Positions 1 to 8,319 of a DNA stretch of 64,000 nucleotides are shown piece after piece. Origin of the DNA: Lactiplantibacillus paraplantarum (GTDB lineage Bacteria > Bacillota > Bacilli > Lactobacillales > Lactobacillaceae). Made by a program: the position numbers and the translations under genes. A model generated the notes under the pieces. It was not told where the DNA came from and did no database searches. It saw only the letters and a list, made by a program, of their open reading frames with translations. The stretch lies in NCBI RefSeq assembly GCF_003641145.1, contig NZ_CP032744.1, positions 1,550,001 through 1,614,000 of the forward strand. Direction: 5' to 3'. The stretch's first letter is position 1. The number at the start of each line of letters is the position of its first letter.

Positions 1-35
1 CGTTTCCAGAAAGTATCAGTTGTTTTAGTTGGCAT
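1..35 (-). CDS. Start of a truncated gene (first 11 codons)
   Basis: The first bases encode, on the minus strand, an ATG followed by MPTKTTDTFWK with a good AAAGGAG ribosome binding site 7 bases upstream. The gene runs off the left edge of the window, so its product cannot be named. It is divergent from the amino acid permease that follows, and the two share about 220 bases of intergenic DNA. Confidence 0.6.
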   Translation of the reverse strand, partial: MPTKTTDTFWK

Positions 36-158
36 AAGTAAACTCCTTTAGCTCTAATGACTGGTATTCCAGTAATAATCAAAGTAATTAAAGATACCAG
101 ATATTATTATGAAAGGCAATTAAAATCCGTTTGACGTGGTACTTGTTAGGAGCAAGAG

Positions 159-187
159 TTGCTAAGTAGATTATTTTATCATAAAAT
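159..187 (+). promoter_or_regulatory. Predicted sigma-A promoter of the amino acid permease
   Basis: TTGCTA (159-164) and TAAAAT (182-187) are separated by exactly 17 bases. The site lies about 70 bases before the permease ATG. The spacing and hexamers fit a housekeeping promoter; no operator was recognised around it. Confidence 0.5.
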
Positions 188-258
188 GAATGAACGTGAA
201 AAATCTGTAATTTTATGAAAATTATTATTAAATTGGATTAAAGGAAAGTTGAGGTCGT

Positions 259-1599
259 ATGGAAAATCAACAACTTGCCCGCAAGTTAAAACGGCGTCAC
301 GTCCAAATGATTGCGCTCGGTGGTGCCATTGGGACGGGACTGTTTTTAGGTTCAGGGTCGGCCATTAAGCAGGCTGGACCGTCGATCTTGTTAGCCTATG
401 CCATTGGTGGTTTCTTCTGTTACTTGATGATGCGGGCACTTGGTGAACTATTGTTATCAGATACGCGCTTGCACTCATTTTTGGAGTTTATTAATCGTTA
501 TCTGGGCAAGCGCTTTGAGTTTGCCATTGGATGGACTTATTGGCTCTGCTGGATCAGTCTTGCGATGGCTGATTTAACCGCGAGCGGGATTTATATTCGT
601 TACTGGTTCCCGTGGATTCCACAATGGGTGACACCGTTGATTATTATTTTGGTTTTATTAATATTCAATATGTTGTCTGTCAGTGCGTTTGGCGAGCTAG
701 AATACTGGTTTTCAATGATCAAAGTCGTCGCGATTATCGCACTGATCGTGACCGGTGCGATTTTAATTGGCTCATCGGCACACGTTGGGGGTCAAACCGT
801 TTCGGTGACTAATTTAGTTAGTCATGGTGGTTTTTTTCCTAAAGGTATCCATGGGTTTCTGATGTCATTTTCATTAGTTATTTTTGCGTTTACGGGCATT
901 GAAATGGTCGGTATCACGGCAGGTGAAGCCGAAAACCCGGAAACGGAATTACCACGAGCTATCAATAGCTTGCCCATTCGAATTTCGTTCTTCTACGTTG
1001 GGGCCCTATTTGTGATTATGGCTATTTATCCTTGGAATCAGATTACAACGAGTCAGTCACCCTTTGTACAAGTCTTCAGTGACATTGGAATCAAGGCCGC
1101 TGCTAGTATTATTAACTTTGTGGTCTTGACGGCGGCATTGTCGGCTTGCAACAGTGCGATCTTCAGTACGAGTCGGACATTATTTACATTAGCACATGGC
1201 GATAATGCCCCTAAATGGATGGGAAAAGTTAATCGATATAACGTCCCGGCACGGTCACTATTATTTTCATCATTAATTTTATTAGTAATCGTGGCCTTGA
1301 ATTATGTCATTCCTAGCACGGTCTTTACGCTGATTTCAAATGTTGCCACGACTAATTTTATTATTGTCTGGTGCGCATTACTAGTCTGTCATTACGTCTA
1401 TAAGCGGACGGCAGCTAGTGCGCAGAATCCATTTAAATTACCATTATTTCCAATTTCTAATATTATGACATTAGTGTTTTTTATCGCAGTTACGGTCGTC
1501 TTATGTTTTGACCAAGTTAATCGCTGGGCCGTCATTGGTTCAGTCGTATGGTTCGTGATGTTATTAGTGATTGAGCGAGGCATGCATCGTGTGAAGTAG
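259..1599 (+). CDS. APC-family amino acid permease (CycA/AnsP-like)
   Basis: This 446-residue protein has about 12 hydrophobic segments and the N-terminal signature of the amino acid transporter subfamily of the APC superfamily: a basic cytosolic start, then IALGGAIGTGLFLGSG in TM1 and a conserved Gly-Glu-Leu after TM2. The segment FAIGWTYWLCWI and the following Met-Ala-Asp resemble CycA (D-serine/D-alanine/glycine) and related proton symporters. It should import amino acids across the cytoplasmic membrane; the substrate is inferred only from family resemblance. The start has AAGGAAAG upstream. The gene is monocistronic, with its own promoter and a strong terminator. Confidence 0.85.
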   Translation: MENQQLARKLKRRHVQMIALGGAIGTGLFLGSGSAIKQAGPSILLAYAIGGFFCYLMMRALGELLLSDTRLHSFLEFINRYLGKRFEFAIGWTYWLCWISLAMADLTASGIYIRYWFPWIPQWVTPLIIILVLLIFNMLSVSAFGELEYWFSMIKVVAIIALIVTGAILIGSSAHVGGQTVSVTNLVSHGGFFPKGIHGFLMSFSLVIFAFTGIEMVGITAGEAENPETELPRAINSLPIRISFFYVGALFVIMAIYPWNQITTSQSPFVQVFSDIGIKAAASIINFVVLTAALSACNSAIFSTSRTLFTLAHGDNAPKWMGKVNRYNVPARSLLFSSLILLVIVALNYVIPSTVFTLISNVATTNFIIVWCALLVCHYVYKRTAASAQNPFKLPLFPISNIMTLVFFIAVTVVLCFDQVNRWAVIGSVVWFVMLLVIERGMHRVK

Positions 1600-1616
1600 T
1601 CATCTTTAATTATTAT

Positions 1617-1668
1617 CGCCACCCATTAATTAGTAAACTAAGTTTGCCAATTAATGGGTGGCGGTTTT
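1617..1668 (+). terminator. Rho-independent terminator after the permease
   Basis: A 15-bp perfect stem (CGCCACCCATTAATT paired with its complement at 1649-1663) with a 17-base loop is followed by TTTTCTT. It lies 18 bases after the permease stop codon. Confidence 0.85.
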
Positions 1669-1798
1669 CTTGTGAAATGCAATAATCACCCGTGATGCCG
1701 ATTTCTATTCTATAATTGAATAAAGCTTGTCATCGTGAATCTGATGGTAGGAAAATTATGGCTGCTAGATTTTCGTGATTAATGGGGAGGGTGTCAGT

Positions 1799-2686
1799 AT
1801 GAATTATCGAAAATTAATCGTGCTACCACTGGCGGTATTATTAGTTGGTTGCGCGCCACAAACGCAAAGTAGTCAGTCAGCTGCTAGTCAAAGTACGACG
1901 ATTACTAGTAAGGCTAGTGACAACAGTTCGAAACAGTCAAAATCTAAGACTGCTAATCAGTCTGATAGTAGTACTAAGGCCCAGTCCAGTCGTTCAACAA
2001 CAGCAGGACAGTCGAAGGCGGCCGGTACTTCTAGTAGCACCTCAGCATCGAATTCGACCGCTGCCACGCGGTTAACGATGCTTAATCAGCAATTAACCAA
2101 AGCATTGGGATCTCAGATATTGGTCCCCAAAAAGGATGGCTTAGCCAGTGGGAGTGCCAAGTTAAACATGCGTTACCAAGGCGACAACCAGAACTACACG
2201 GTTAAATATAGTGTTGGTCAACAAGCCAAGCCATTTAATGATACGGCAGTAGCGGATGAAACGGCTTATGCAACCGTCACTAAAACGACCTATCCATCAG
2301 CAAACACCGCGGCTAAACAGGTTGGTTACCGTGATAATAAGTCAGCAGCCGGTCTACCAACAGTGGCTTTGGGCCACCAGATTACGGCACACATTGATTC
2401 GGGTGCTGGTCAGCGATATATTATTTGGAACGAGGGGCGATGGTCGTTAACCGTGCACACGAATATGATGCACAATGACGCCGGTATCGCTTTAGCCAAG
2501 CAGACCGTTAACACCTTTGAGACTGTCTACTTGCCGGCCCCACAGTCAGTCGGTGCTATTACTTTTGAAGCTATTTCGTCAGGTGGATTGGATCAAGTTA
2601 TTCAGTGGCAAAGTGGTAAGGTCGTTTATAAAGTCAGTGCTCGTGATACGACAACGGCCATCAAGATGGCAGCAAGTATGCAGTAA
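1799..2686 (+). CDS. Predicted lipoprotein with Ser/Thr-rich linker
   Basis: The 295-residue protein begins with a short lipoprotein signal peptide ending in LLVGC, so the Cys at about residue 17 should be lipidated and the protein anchored outside the membrane. Residues about 20-85 are almost entirely Ser, Thr, Ala, Gln and Lys, a low-complexity spacer likely to cross the cell wall. The C-terminal 200 residues form an unrecognised extracellular domain. The frame is open upstream to a GTG at 1775, but the ATG at 1799 has GGGGAGGG at the right distance and starts the signal peptide. I do not recognise a function. Confidence 0.75.
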   Translation: MNYRKLIVLPLAVLLVGCAPQTQSSQSAASQSTTITSKASDNSSKQSKSKTANQSDSSTKAQSSRSTTAGQSKAAGTSSSTSASNSTAATRLTMLNQQLTKALGSQILVPKKDGLASGSAKLNMRYQGDNQNYTVKYSVGQQAKPFNDTAVADETAYATVTKTTYPSANTAAKQVGYRDNKSAAGLPTVALGHQITAHIDSGAGQRYIIWNEGRWSLTVHTNMMHNDAGIALAKQTVNTFETVYLPAPQSVGAITFEAISSGGLDQVIQWQSGKVVYKVSARDTTTAIKMAASMQ

Positions 2687-2752
2687 CAGGCGTACCAAGG
2701 TCAAAATCGTCCCAGCCTAATCAGGTTGACTTAGTGAAGTAAAGCTAAGTCA

Positions 2753-2817
2753 AAAAGACTAAATAGCAGTGTAATTGCCCTTAACGGCTAACCACACTGC
2801 TGTTTAGTCTTTTTTTG
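2753..2817 (+). terminator. Rho-independent terminator after the lipoprotein gene
   Basis: An 18-bp stem with one G·T pair (AAAGACTAAATAGCAGTG and its partner near 2794-2811) is followed by seven T residues. A smaller hairpin (GACTTAG/CTAAGTC) sits just before it. Confidence 0.85.
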
Positions 2818-2875
2818 ATCAATAACCGGTTTAAGAGATGGTGGTACACAGTCAATAAATAATAGCCGTCATCAA

Positions 2876-3226
2876 TTAATGGGTCAGCGGGGGCTGGCGT
2901 AATTGCTGTTCAATTGACTGGGTCGTTTTTAAGATGAGTGCTTGATCACTCAATGGCATGATACGATGGTGAGTGAGTACCGCTGAATCAGTTAATGCTT
3001 GGTAAACTTCGGTGGCAACGACCCAACACGTATTGGTATCGTAATCGTGGGCGTGGAGTAAATCATAGCCATCACTTGTGTCTAAATAGACTTGAAAGCC
3101 AATTCCTAGTCGTGCTTGTAACCGTTTCGCATAGCGTTGATAAAGCGCACGGTTAGCCACCGGATCCCTAGTTGGGCCAATAATCCGATCACCTAGTTGT
3201 AAGTTAGGCACTAAGCGCACTTGCAT
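2876..3226 (-). CDS. Conserved hypothetical protein, 116 aa
   Basis: A small soluble protein without signal peptide or membrane segment. The frame is open to an ATG at 3256, but the ATG at 3226 is preferred because AGGAGG lies 8 bases before it. The protein contains a run rich in Asp, His and Tyr (DTSDGYDLLHAHDYD) in its middle that could bind metal, but this is only a visual impression. I do not recognise the family. It lies downstream of the lactate permease and is separated from it by a terminator, so it is probably expressed alone. Confidence 0.6.
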   Translation of the reverse strand: MQVRLVPNLQLGDRIIGPTRDPVANRALYQRYAKRLQARLGIGFQVYLDTSDGYDLLHAHDYDTNTCWVVATEVYQALTDSAVLTHHRIMPLSDQALILKTTQSIEQQLRQPPLTH

Positions 3227-3283
3227 GGTCAGCGCCTCCTTTGCGTTGAAAATCATAATCTTATTTTAGCTTAATCACTTGAC

Positions 3284-3332
3284 AAAATAAAGGAACTCAA
3301 CAACTAAAGTCTAATTGATGAGTTCCTTTATT
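3284..3332 (-). terminator. Terminator of the lactate permease operon
   Basis: Inverted repeat AATAAAGGAACTCA / TGAGTTCCTTTATT located 9 bases after the permease stop. On the minus strand it ends in TTTATTTTG. The symmetrical A/T flanks would also let it work in the other direction. Confidence 0.7.
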
Positions 3333-3340
3333 GTAATGAT

Positions 3341-4933
3341 TTAGGCGAGCAGATGAAGGAGTCCCCAGCCAGCAATTCCAATTAGCAAGGCATAGCCAAG
3401 TCCAGGTAACAATGTTTTTCGTAAGATAGCACCTTCCTGCCCGCTCAGGCCAACTACCGAGCTGACAGCAACAATGTTGTGCACACATACCATGTTACCA
3501 GCCGCGGCGCCAACGAGTTGAGCAGCAAGAATCACCGTTGTGCTGAGACTAGCATTGGTTGCAATGTCAGCCTGAATCTGGGCAAAGGTCAGGGTCGAAA
3601 CCGTCGTACTACCAGTTACAAAGGCACCTAGTTGTCCGAGAAACGGTGCCATGATTACCCAAACATCGGCCAGATATTTAGCGATAAACTTGGCGATGTA
3701 CATCGGCATACTTGGCAGATTAGCTTGGTTCAAGCCAGAGTTGGTGAAGACTTGAACCATGATTAAGGTTACACCCAGCGCGATAGCAGTGTTTCCCATC
3801 GAACGGATGACTGAGCCTGCGGTGGGGAGCAAAGGCTTTAATGAGCGGGCCTGGACCAGTAGACCAATAATGGCCGCGATTGCTAGAATCGTCCCTGGCG
3901 AGTAGAGTAGCTCCCAGTCGGAGTTGATCTGGCTGTAGCCCAAGATATTCGTCCAGGACAGATTCGCATAGCGGATCAATACTTGTTTTAGCGGTGCAAT
4001 GACTCGACTAGCGAGTAATAAGATGACGACTAGTAAGTAAGGAAACCAGGCGACAATTAAGCTCATCTGACTGGGCGCTGGTGTCTTTGCCGCCACAGCG
4101 GTTGTTCGCCAAGGGTGGGTTTTAAGCTGATTTGGTAATAACCAATGTAGGCGAATCGTAATGATGGCAACAATTAGTGTGCCCAGCGGGGCAATGATTG
4201 AAACAAATTCATAGCCAATGAACAACGCACTTAATAATGCGAGCCCACTATAGACAAAACCTATCAGTAAGGCCCATGGCAAAAGGGTTAGCCAACTTTT
4301 TAGTCGATTATCTTTAGGACCAAACCACATAATGAGAATTAAAATCAGGACAGCGGGCATTAACGCCCCCACAAAGAGATCGAGTTGGGTGATTCGTAAG
4401 CCAATCAAGTTCAAAACATGTGTTTTTTCAGTAACGTTGCTTAATCCGACAGTTAGCGGTGTGCCGACCGCACCAAACGCGGCGGGGGTTGAGTCAGCTA
4501 CAAGGGCCAAGATAACAGCAGCCATTGGCGAAAAGCCTAGTGCGATTAACAACGGTGCGGTAACCATGGCGGGGGTGCCAAAGCCGGAAACACCTTCAAT
4601 TAGGCCACCGAACAAGAACGCTACCAGAACTGTTTGTAATCGCATGTCAGCAGATAAGCTTTGAAAGCCTTGATTGATACGATCAATGGCTCCCGTTGCT
4701 CGTAAGCAGTTCAACATAAGGAGTGCTCCAAATAAGATCCATAAAATTGGCAGCGCTTTGTGAAGCGCTTGTAGAATCGAAGCAGTCAGTACGGATGGAC
4801 TGAGGTGCCAGAAAAAATAACCGGTTATGATGACGACAAGGGCACTAAGCCCCATGCCGCGGGTTGCTGACAGATTCAGTCCTCCCAATAGAATTAAGGG
4901 CAGGATGATCGCGGCGCTAGCAATAAATATCAT
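3341..4933 (-). CDS. L-lactate permease family protein (LctP)
   Basis: This 530-residue, about 13-TM protein belongs to the LctP lactate:H+ symporter family. The diagnostic segment EGVSGFGTPAMVTAPLL is at about residues 112-128, followed by the conserved ADSTPAAFGAVGTP. Family members move lactate or glycolate across the cytoplasmic membrane. The length is normal for the family. The ATG has GGAGG about 10 bases upstream. It is 27 bases downstream of an unknown 12-TM protein on the same strand, so the two are probably co-transcribed. Substrate is inferred from family only. Confidence 0.85.
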   Translation of the reverse strand: MIFIASAAIILPLILLGGLNLSATRGMGLSALVVIITGYFFWHLSPSVLTASILQALHKALPILWILFGALLMLNCLRATGAIDRINQGFQSLSADMRLQTVLVAFLFGGLIEGVSGFGTPAMVTAPLLIALGFSPMAAVILALVADSTPAAFGAVGTPLTVGLSNVTEKTHVLNLIGLRITQLDLFVGALMPAVLILILIMWFGPKDNRLKSWLTLLPWALLIGFVYSGLALLSALFIGYEFVSIIAPLGTLIVAIITIRLHWLLPNQLKTHPWRTTAVAAKTPAPSQMSLIVAWFPYLLVVILLLASRVIAPLKQVLIRYANLSWTNILGYSQINSDWELLYSPGTILAIAAIIGLLVQARSLKPLLPTAGSVIRSMGNTAIALGVTLIMVQVFTNSGLNQANLPSMPMYIAKFIAKYLADVWVIMAPFLGQLGAFVTGSTTVSTLTFAQIQADIATNASLSTTVILAAQLVGAAAGNMVCVHNIVAVSSVVGLSGQEGAILRKTLLPGLGYALLIGIAGWGLLHLLA

Positions 4934-4960
4934 GGTCGTGAAAGCCTCCTTTGGCGATGA

Positions 4961-6310
4961 TCAAGATTGCGGATGCGCCTTAGTAAAATAGCGCTGCCCG
5001 TAGAGTGTGATTAATGAAATAATGAGTGAAATGGCTGTTAATGGCCATACCATACCCATTAGGTAGGTCGTTTTCAAAGCGGCTGAAGTCGGGGCAAAAA
5101 AGTTCAATAAAGCTAGTTGTTTAAAGCGGCTAATGATAACTAGTAACCCGAAGAAGCATAGCTGACAAAGTAGGCCACCATACGTTGAAAATCGGTATTT
5201 ATGGATGATAGCCAGATCCGGATCATCAATTTCAGTCGCATAGACACTAGTATTGATGGCTGGATTTTCAAAGCCAACGTATAGTGAGATCAATAGTAAC
5301 CCAATAACGTAAAGACTTGGCTGAGCGGTTACGACTAGGAGGTGTCCTAAGATCAGACCACCGCGTGCCATAATTGTTGCTCGCTGTGAATCATGCTGTC
5401 CTAGCAATTGATATAACGGGCGGCCTGTTTCAAAACCGAGTAGGTAAATGGCGAAGACAAGGTACATGCCCATTTTGCCAAAGATAAAGACGCCGAAGAA
5501 GCTATTAAAAAGTAAGACAAAGCTGAGTAGAAAACCGCGATTGACGATGCGTAACTTATTGGCCGGCATTGCTTGCCAATCCGCGGCTAACTCAAGATTC
5601 AGTAAGACAATGGCAACAACAATAATGCCCAGTACTGCTGGTAATGCAATTTGCAACGTGGCCTTTCGTAAGAGAGTCAGTAAGCCGATTGCTGCAAAAA
5701 ACACGATGAATACTATGACACGCCATGGCTTGATTGGCCGTACTTGAGCAATGTTGTGGTCAGTATAAAATGCCAGTGAGAACTGACTAAGCAAGTGCCC
5801 AGCAGGTAGCGCAATAACGAATAATAACGCCAATAGAACAAAGGCAAGTCGATAACCCCAATTTAAAGCAAAATCCAAGCCAAACAAAATGCCAAGTGCT
5901 AAAAAGATTAACCAATAGAACTTCTTTAACTTGAAATCAGTCTGTGCTGATAAGTGCAGTTTGATGGTAAGGTAGTAGGGCCAAATGTTGGCGGATGTGT
6001 AGCCTAAACATAAAGCCCCCATTAGTACAATTACTAGATTAGTAGTCAAACTAAACAGCAAACTACCGAGCGCACCCAACCAGAGGCAAATTAACAAGTA
6101 ACTACTAGCTTTGAGATTTAAGTGTTTGGTGCTAAAAACACTAGCAGCACGCGCAACATAGAAGACAACGATTGCAGCTAAGTAGTTGGTATTGTGTGTT
6201 TGTTGGTACTTGAAGAGAATCAAAACGTAGGGCAAGACGATTCCCACGTTAGCCAAAAAATTAAGCGTAGCTACGGAGAAGTCTAATCCGGAGTGTCGTA
6301 AACGAGTCAA
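4961..6310 (-). CDS. 12-TM membrane protein, MFS-like, unknown function
   Basis: About 449 residues with roughly 12 hydrophobic segments, a polytopic membrane protein whose layout resembles the major facilitator superfamily, though I could not see the classic A motif between TM2 and TM3. The first start codon in the frame is a TTG with no visible ribosome binding site, directly after an in-frame stop; a GTG about 20 codons downstream is the alternative but would cut into TM1. It is the first gene of a pair with the lactate permease. An AGTTAAAGTAA motif followed by a -10-like sequence lies about 150 bases upstream on the same strand. Confidence 0.6.
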   Translation of the reverse strand: MTRLRHSGLDFSVATLNFLANVGIVLPYVLILFKYQQTHNTNYLAAIVVFYVARAASVFSTKHLNLKASSYLLICLWLGALGSLLFSLTTNLVIVLMGALCLGYTSANIWPYYLTIKLHLSAQTDFKLKKFYWLIFLALGILFGLDFALNWGYRLAFVLLALLFVIALPAGHLLSQFSLAFYTDHNIAQVRPIKPWRVIVFIVFFAAIGLLTLLRKATLQIALPAVLGIIVVAIVLLNLELAADWQAMPANKLRIVNRGFLLSFVLLFNSFFGVFIFGKMGMYLVFAIYLLGFETGRPLYQLLGQHDSQRATIMARGGLILGHLLVVTAQPSLYVIGLLLISLYVGFENPAINTSVYATEIDDPDLAIIHKYRFSTYGGLLCQLCFFGLLVIISRFKQLALLNFFAPTSAALKTTYLMGMVWPLTAISLIISLITLYGQRYFTKAHPQS

Positions 6311-6455
6311 AAATAATCACAACCATTTCGTTAGTTTTCTAGGCTTAGTATACCAATTAATGGACACAAACGGTGGGAAAAGGTATGTTTAATCGCATCA
6401 ACTTGGAGGATTTATAGGTATGATAAAGTAGAATTATTAAAATAATAGTACAGGT

Positions 6456-6466
6456 TTACTTTAACT
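6456..6466 (-). repeat. Intergenic 11-base motif AGTTAAAGTAA, copy 1
   Basis: Exact copy on the minus strand in the 280-base gap between the membrane protein gene and tarI. Reading leftward it is followed after 3 bases by TGTACTATT, which could be a -10 region for the membrane protein-lactate permease pair. Other exact copies start at 19613, 20552 and 29957. Confidence 0.4.
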
Positions 6467-6507
6467 TAAATAATAAAAACAAAATTCTTACCAACATCAT
6501 CACAATT

Positions 6508-6536
6508 TTGTCATATTTATTCACAAAAAACATAAA
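6508..6536 (+). promoter_or_regulatory. Possible promoter of tarIJKL
   Basis: TTGTCA (6508-6513) and CATAAA (6531-6536) are spaced by 17 bases in very A/T-rich DNA about 55 bases before tarI. The -10 is a poor match and other hexamer pairs are possible in this region, so the call is tentative. Confidence 0.3.
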
Positions 6537-6590
6537 ATTCTTATTTATCATTATCCTCATAATTTAAATAATGAATGGAGTTATGCAAAT

Positions 6591-7292
6591 ATGATTTATG
6601 CTCAAATTTTAGCTGGTGGTAAGGGTACCCGAATGGGGAACGTCCCAATGCCTAAGCAATTCCTATTATTAGCAGATAAACCAATCTTGATTCATACAAT
6701 TGAAAAATTTACACTAGAAAGTCGTTTCGATGCTATTTTAGTTGTCTGTCCGGTTGACTGGATTAGCCATACTGAAGACTTAATCAAAAAGTACATTACC
6801 GATGACCGAGTACGGATTGTTACTGGTGGATCCGACCGAAACGAGACTTTGATGAGCGGAATTGCATATATTCAGAAACAATACGGGATTCATGATGATG
6901 ATGTTGTTGTAACACATGATGCAGTTCGGCCATTTATAACACAACGGATAATCAATGACAATATTGAAGCTGTCTTAACACATAAAGCAGTCGACACTGT
7001 AGTACCGGCAATTGATACAATCGTCCGGGGTACTGACAAACAAGTTATTGATATTCCCGTACGCTCAGAAATGTATCAGGGCCAAACACCACAAAGCTTC
7101 CATATTCAGACATTAATTGATTCATACCAAGCACTCAGTACCACACAAAAAGAAACGCTGTCTGACTCGTGCAAAATTTGCTCTTTAGCGGGGCAATCAA
7201 TTAGTTTAGTACTTGGTGAAAATTACAATTTTAAGATTACAACACCGTTTGATTTACGAGTTGCATCAGCTTTAGTAGAGGAGAGGTCATAA
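6591..7292 (+). CDS. tarI: Ribitol-5-phosphate cytidylyltransferase TarI
   Basis: A 233-residue member of the IspD/TarI nucleotidyltransferase family. It joins CTP and D-ribitol 5-phosphate to give CDP-ribitol, the donor for poly(ribitol phosphate) wall teichoic acid. The nucleotide-binding loop LAGGKGTRMG is at residues 7-16, with the following PKQF, and HDAVRPF is at 109-115. Assignment to TarI and not IspD rests on the next gene, a TarJ-type reductase that supplies ribitol phosphate. GGAG is 10 bases before the ATG. It is the first gene of a four-gene operon, with one base between it and tarJ. Confidence 0.9.
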   Translation: MIYAQILAGGKGTRMGNVPMPKQFLLLADKPILIHTIEKFTLESRFDAILVVCPVDWISHTEDLIKKYITDDRVRIVTGGSDRNETLMSGIAYIQKQYGIHDDDVVVTHDAVRPFITQRIINDNIEAVLTHKAVDTVVPAIDTIVRGTDKQVIDIPVRSEMYQGQTPQSFHIQTLIDSYQALSTTQKETLSDSCKICSLAGQSISLVLGENYNFKITTPFDLRVASALVEERS

Positions 7293-7293
7293 G

Positions 7294-8319
7294 ATGTTAA
7301 ATCAAGTTTATCGCTTAATCCGCCCTCGCCAATTTGAGGTTGAGACAGTTGCAGAAAAAATCGGTACTGACGACATCATTGTGCGTCCTAAGTTCTTATC
7401 AATCTGTCATGCAGACACTCGTTACTTTTTTGGCCAACGTTCACAAACTGCATTACGTGCCAAACTTCCAATGGCACTGATCCATGAAGCCGTGGGTGAA
7501 GTCGTGTTTGACCCACAAAATGTATTTAAAGCAGGAACATTGGTTGCAATGGTACCGAACACTCCAGTTACAAAAGATTCGATTATTCAAGAAAATTATC
7601 TACCCTCATCCAAGTTCCGTTCAAGTGGCTATGACGGATTTATGCAAGAATACGTTTGTTTACGGCGAGATCGAGCAGTAGTTGTCCCAACCGATTTTGA
7701 CCAGCATATGTCTGCCTTTATTGAAATGATTTCCGTTGGCGTTCAGGCACTGACAAAGCTGGAAAACACTATGGATGATGATAAACGAATTATCGGTATC
7801 TGGGGAGACGGAAATCTCGGCTATATCACGGCCACACTTGTCAAACAAATTTTCCCTGACAGTCAATTGTTAGTGTTCGGTCGACATCAGTCTAAATTAG
7901 ATTATTTTTCATTTGCTGACAAAACTTATCTTGTCGATGATATTTCTCCCGATATTAAAGTTAGTCAGGCGTTGGAATGCACAGGCGGACAAGGCAGTGA
8001 AACTGCTATTCAGCAAATTATCCAACATATTCAGCCAATGGGAACCGCTATTCTTATGGGAGTCTCCGAGAATCCTGTTGGTATTGATACTCGTTCAGTT
8101 CTTGCAGAAGGGCTGACATTGCGGGGGGTTAGTCGTAGTAGCCGAGAAGATTTCAAGCGAGCCATTAAGATTCTGTCTTCTAGTTCAGTCACTCGTGAAC
8201 GCTTACAGAATTTAGTTGGTGTTGTCAAAAAGGTCAGCACTATTCAAGATATCACTAACTTTTTTGATGGCGCCGTAACTAACTATTGGGGCAAGGAGGT
8301 GATGGAATGGGACGTTTAA
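7294..8319 (+). CDS. tarJ: Ribulose-5-phosphate reductase TarJ
   Basis: A 341-residue zinc-dependent medium-chain dehydrogenase that reduces D-ribulose 5-phosphate to D-ribitol 5-phosphate with NADPH, feeding TarI. The catalytic zinc region shows SICHADTRYF (Cys38-His39) and LIHEAVGE near residue 64. The Rossmann glycine motif GDGNLGYI lies near residue 171. The ATG follows the tarI stop by a single base, with GAGAGG inside the tarI end as ribosome binding site. Its 3' end overlaps the tarK start by 13 bases, so translation is probably coupled. Confidence 0.9.
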   Translation: MLNQVYRLIRPRQFEVETVAEKIGTDDIIVRPKFLSICHADTRYFFGQRSQTALRAKLPMALIHEAVGEVVFDPQNVFKAGTLVAMVPNTPVTKDSIIQENYLPSSKFRSSGYDGFMQEYVCLRRDRAVVVPTDFDQHMSAFIEMISVGVQALTKLENTMDDDKRIIGIWGDGNLGYITATLVKQIFPDSQLLVFGRHQSKLDYFSFADKTYLVDDISPDIKVSQALECTGGQGSETAIQQIIQHIQPMGTAILMGVSENPVGIDTRSVLAEGLTLRGVSRSSREDFKRAIKILSSSSVTRERLQNLVGVVKKVSTIQDITNFFDGAVTNYWGKEVMEWDV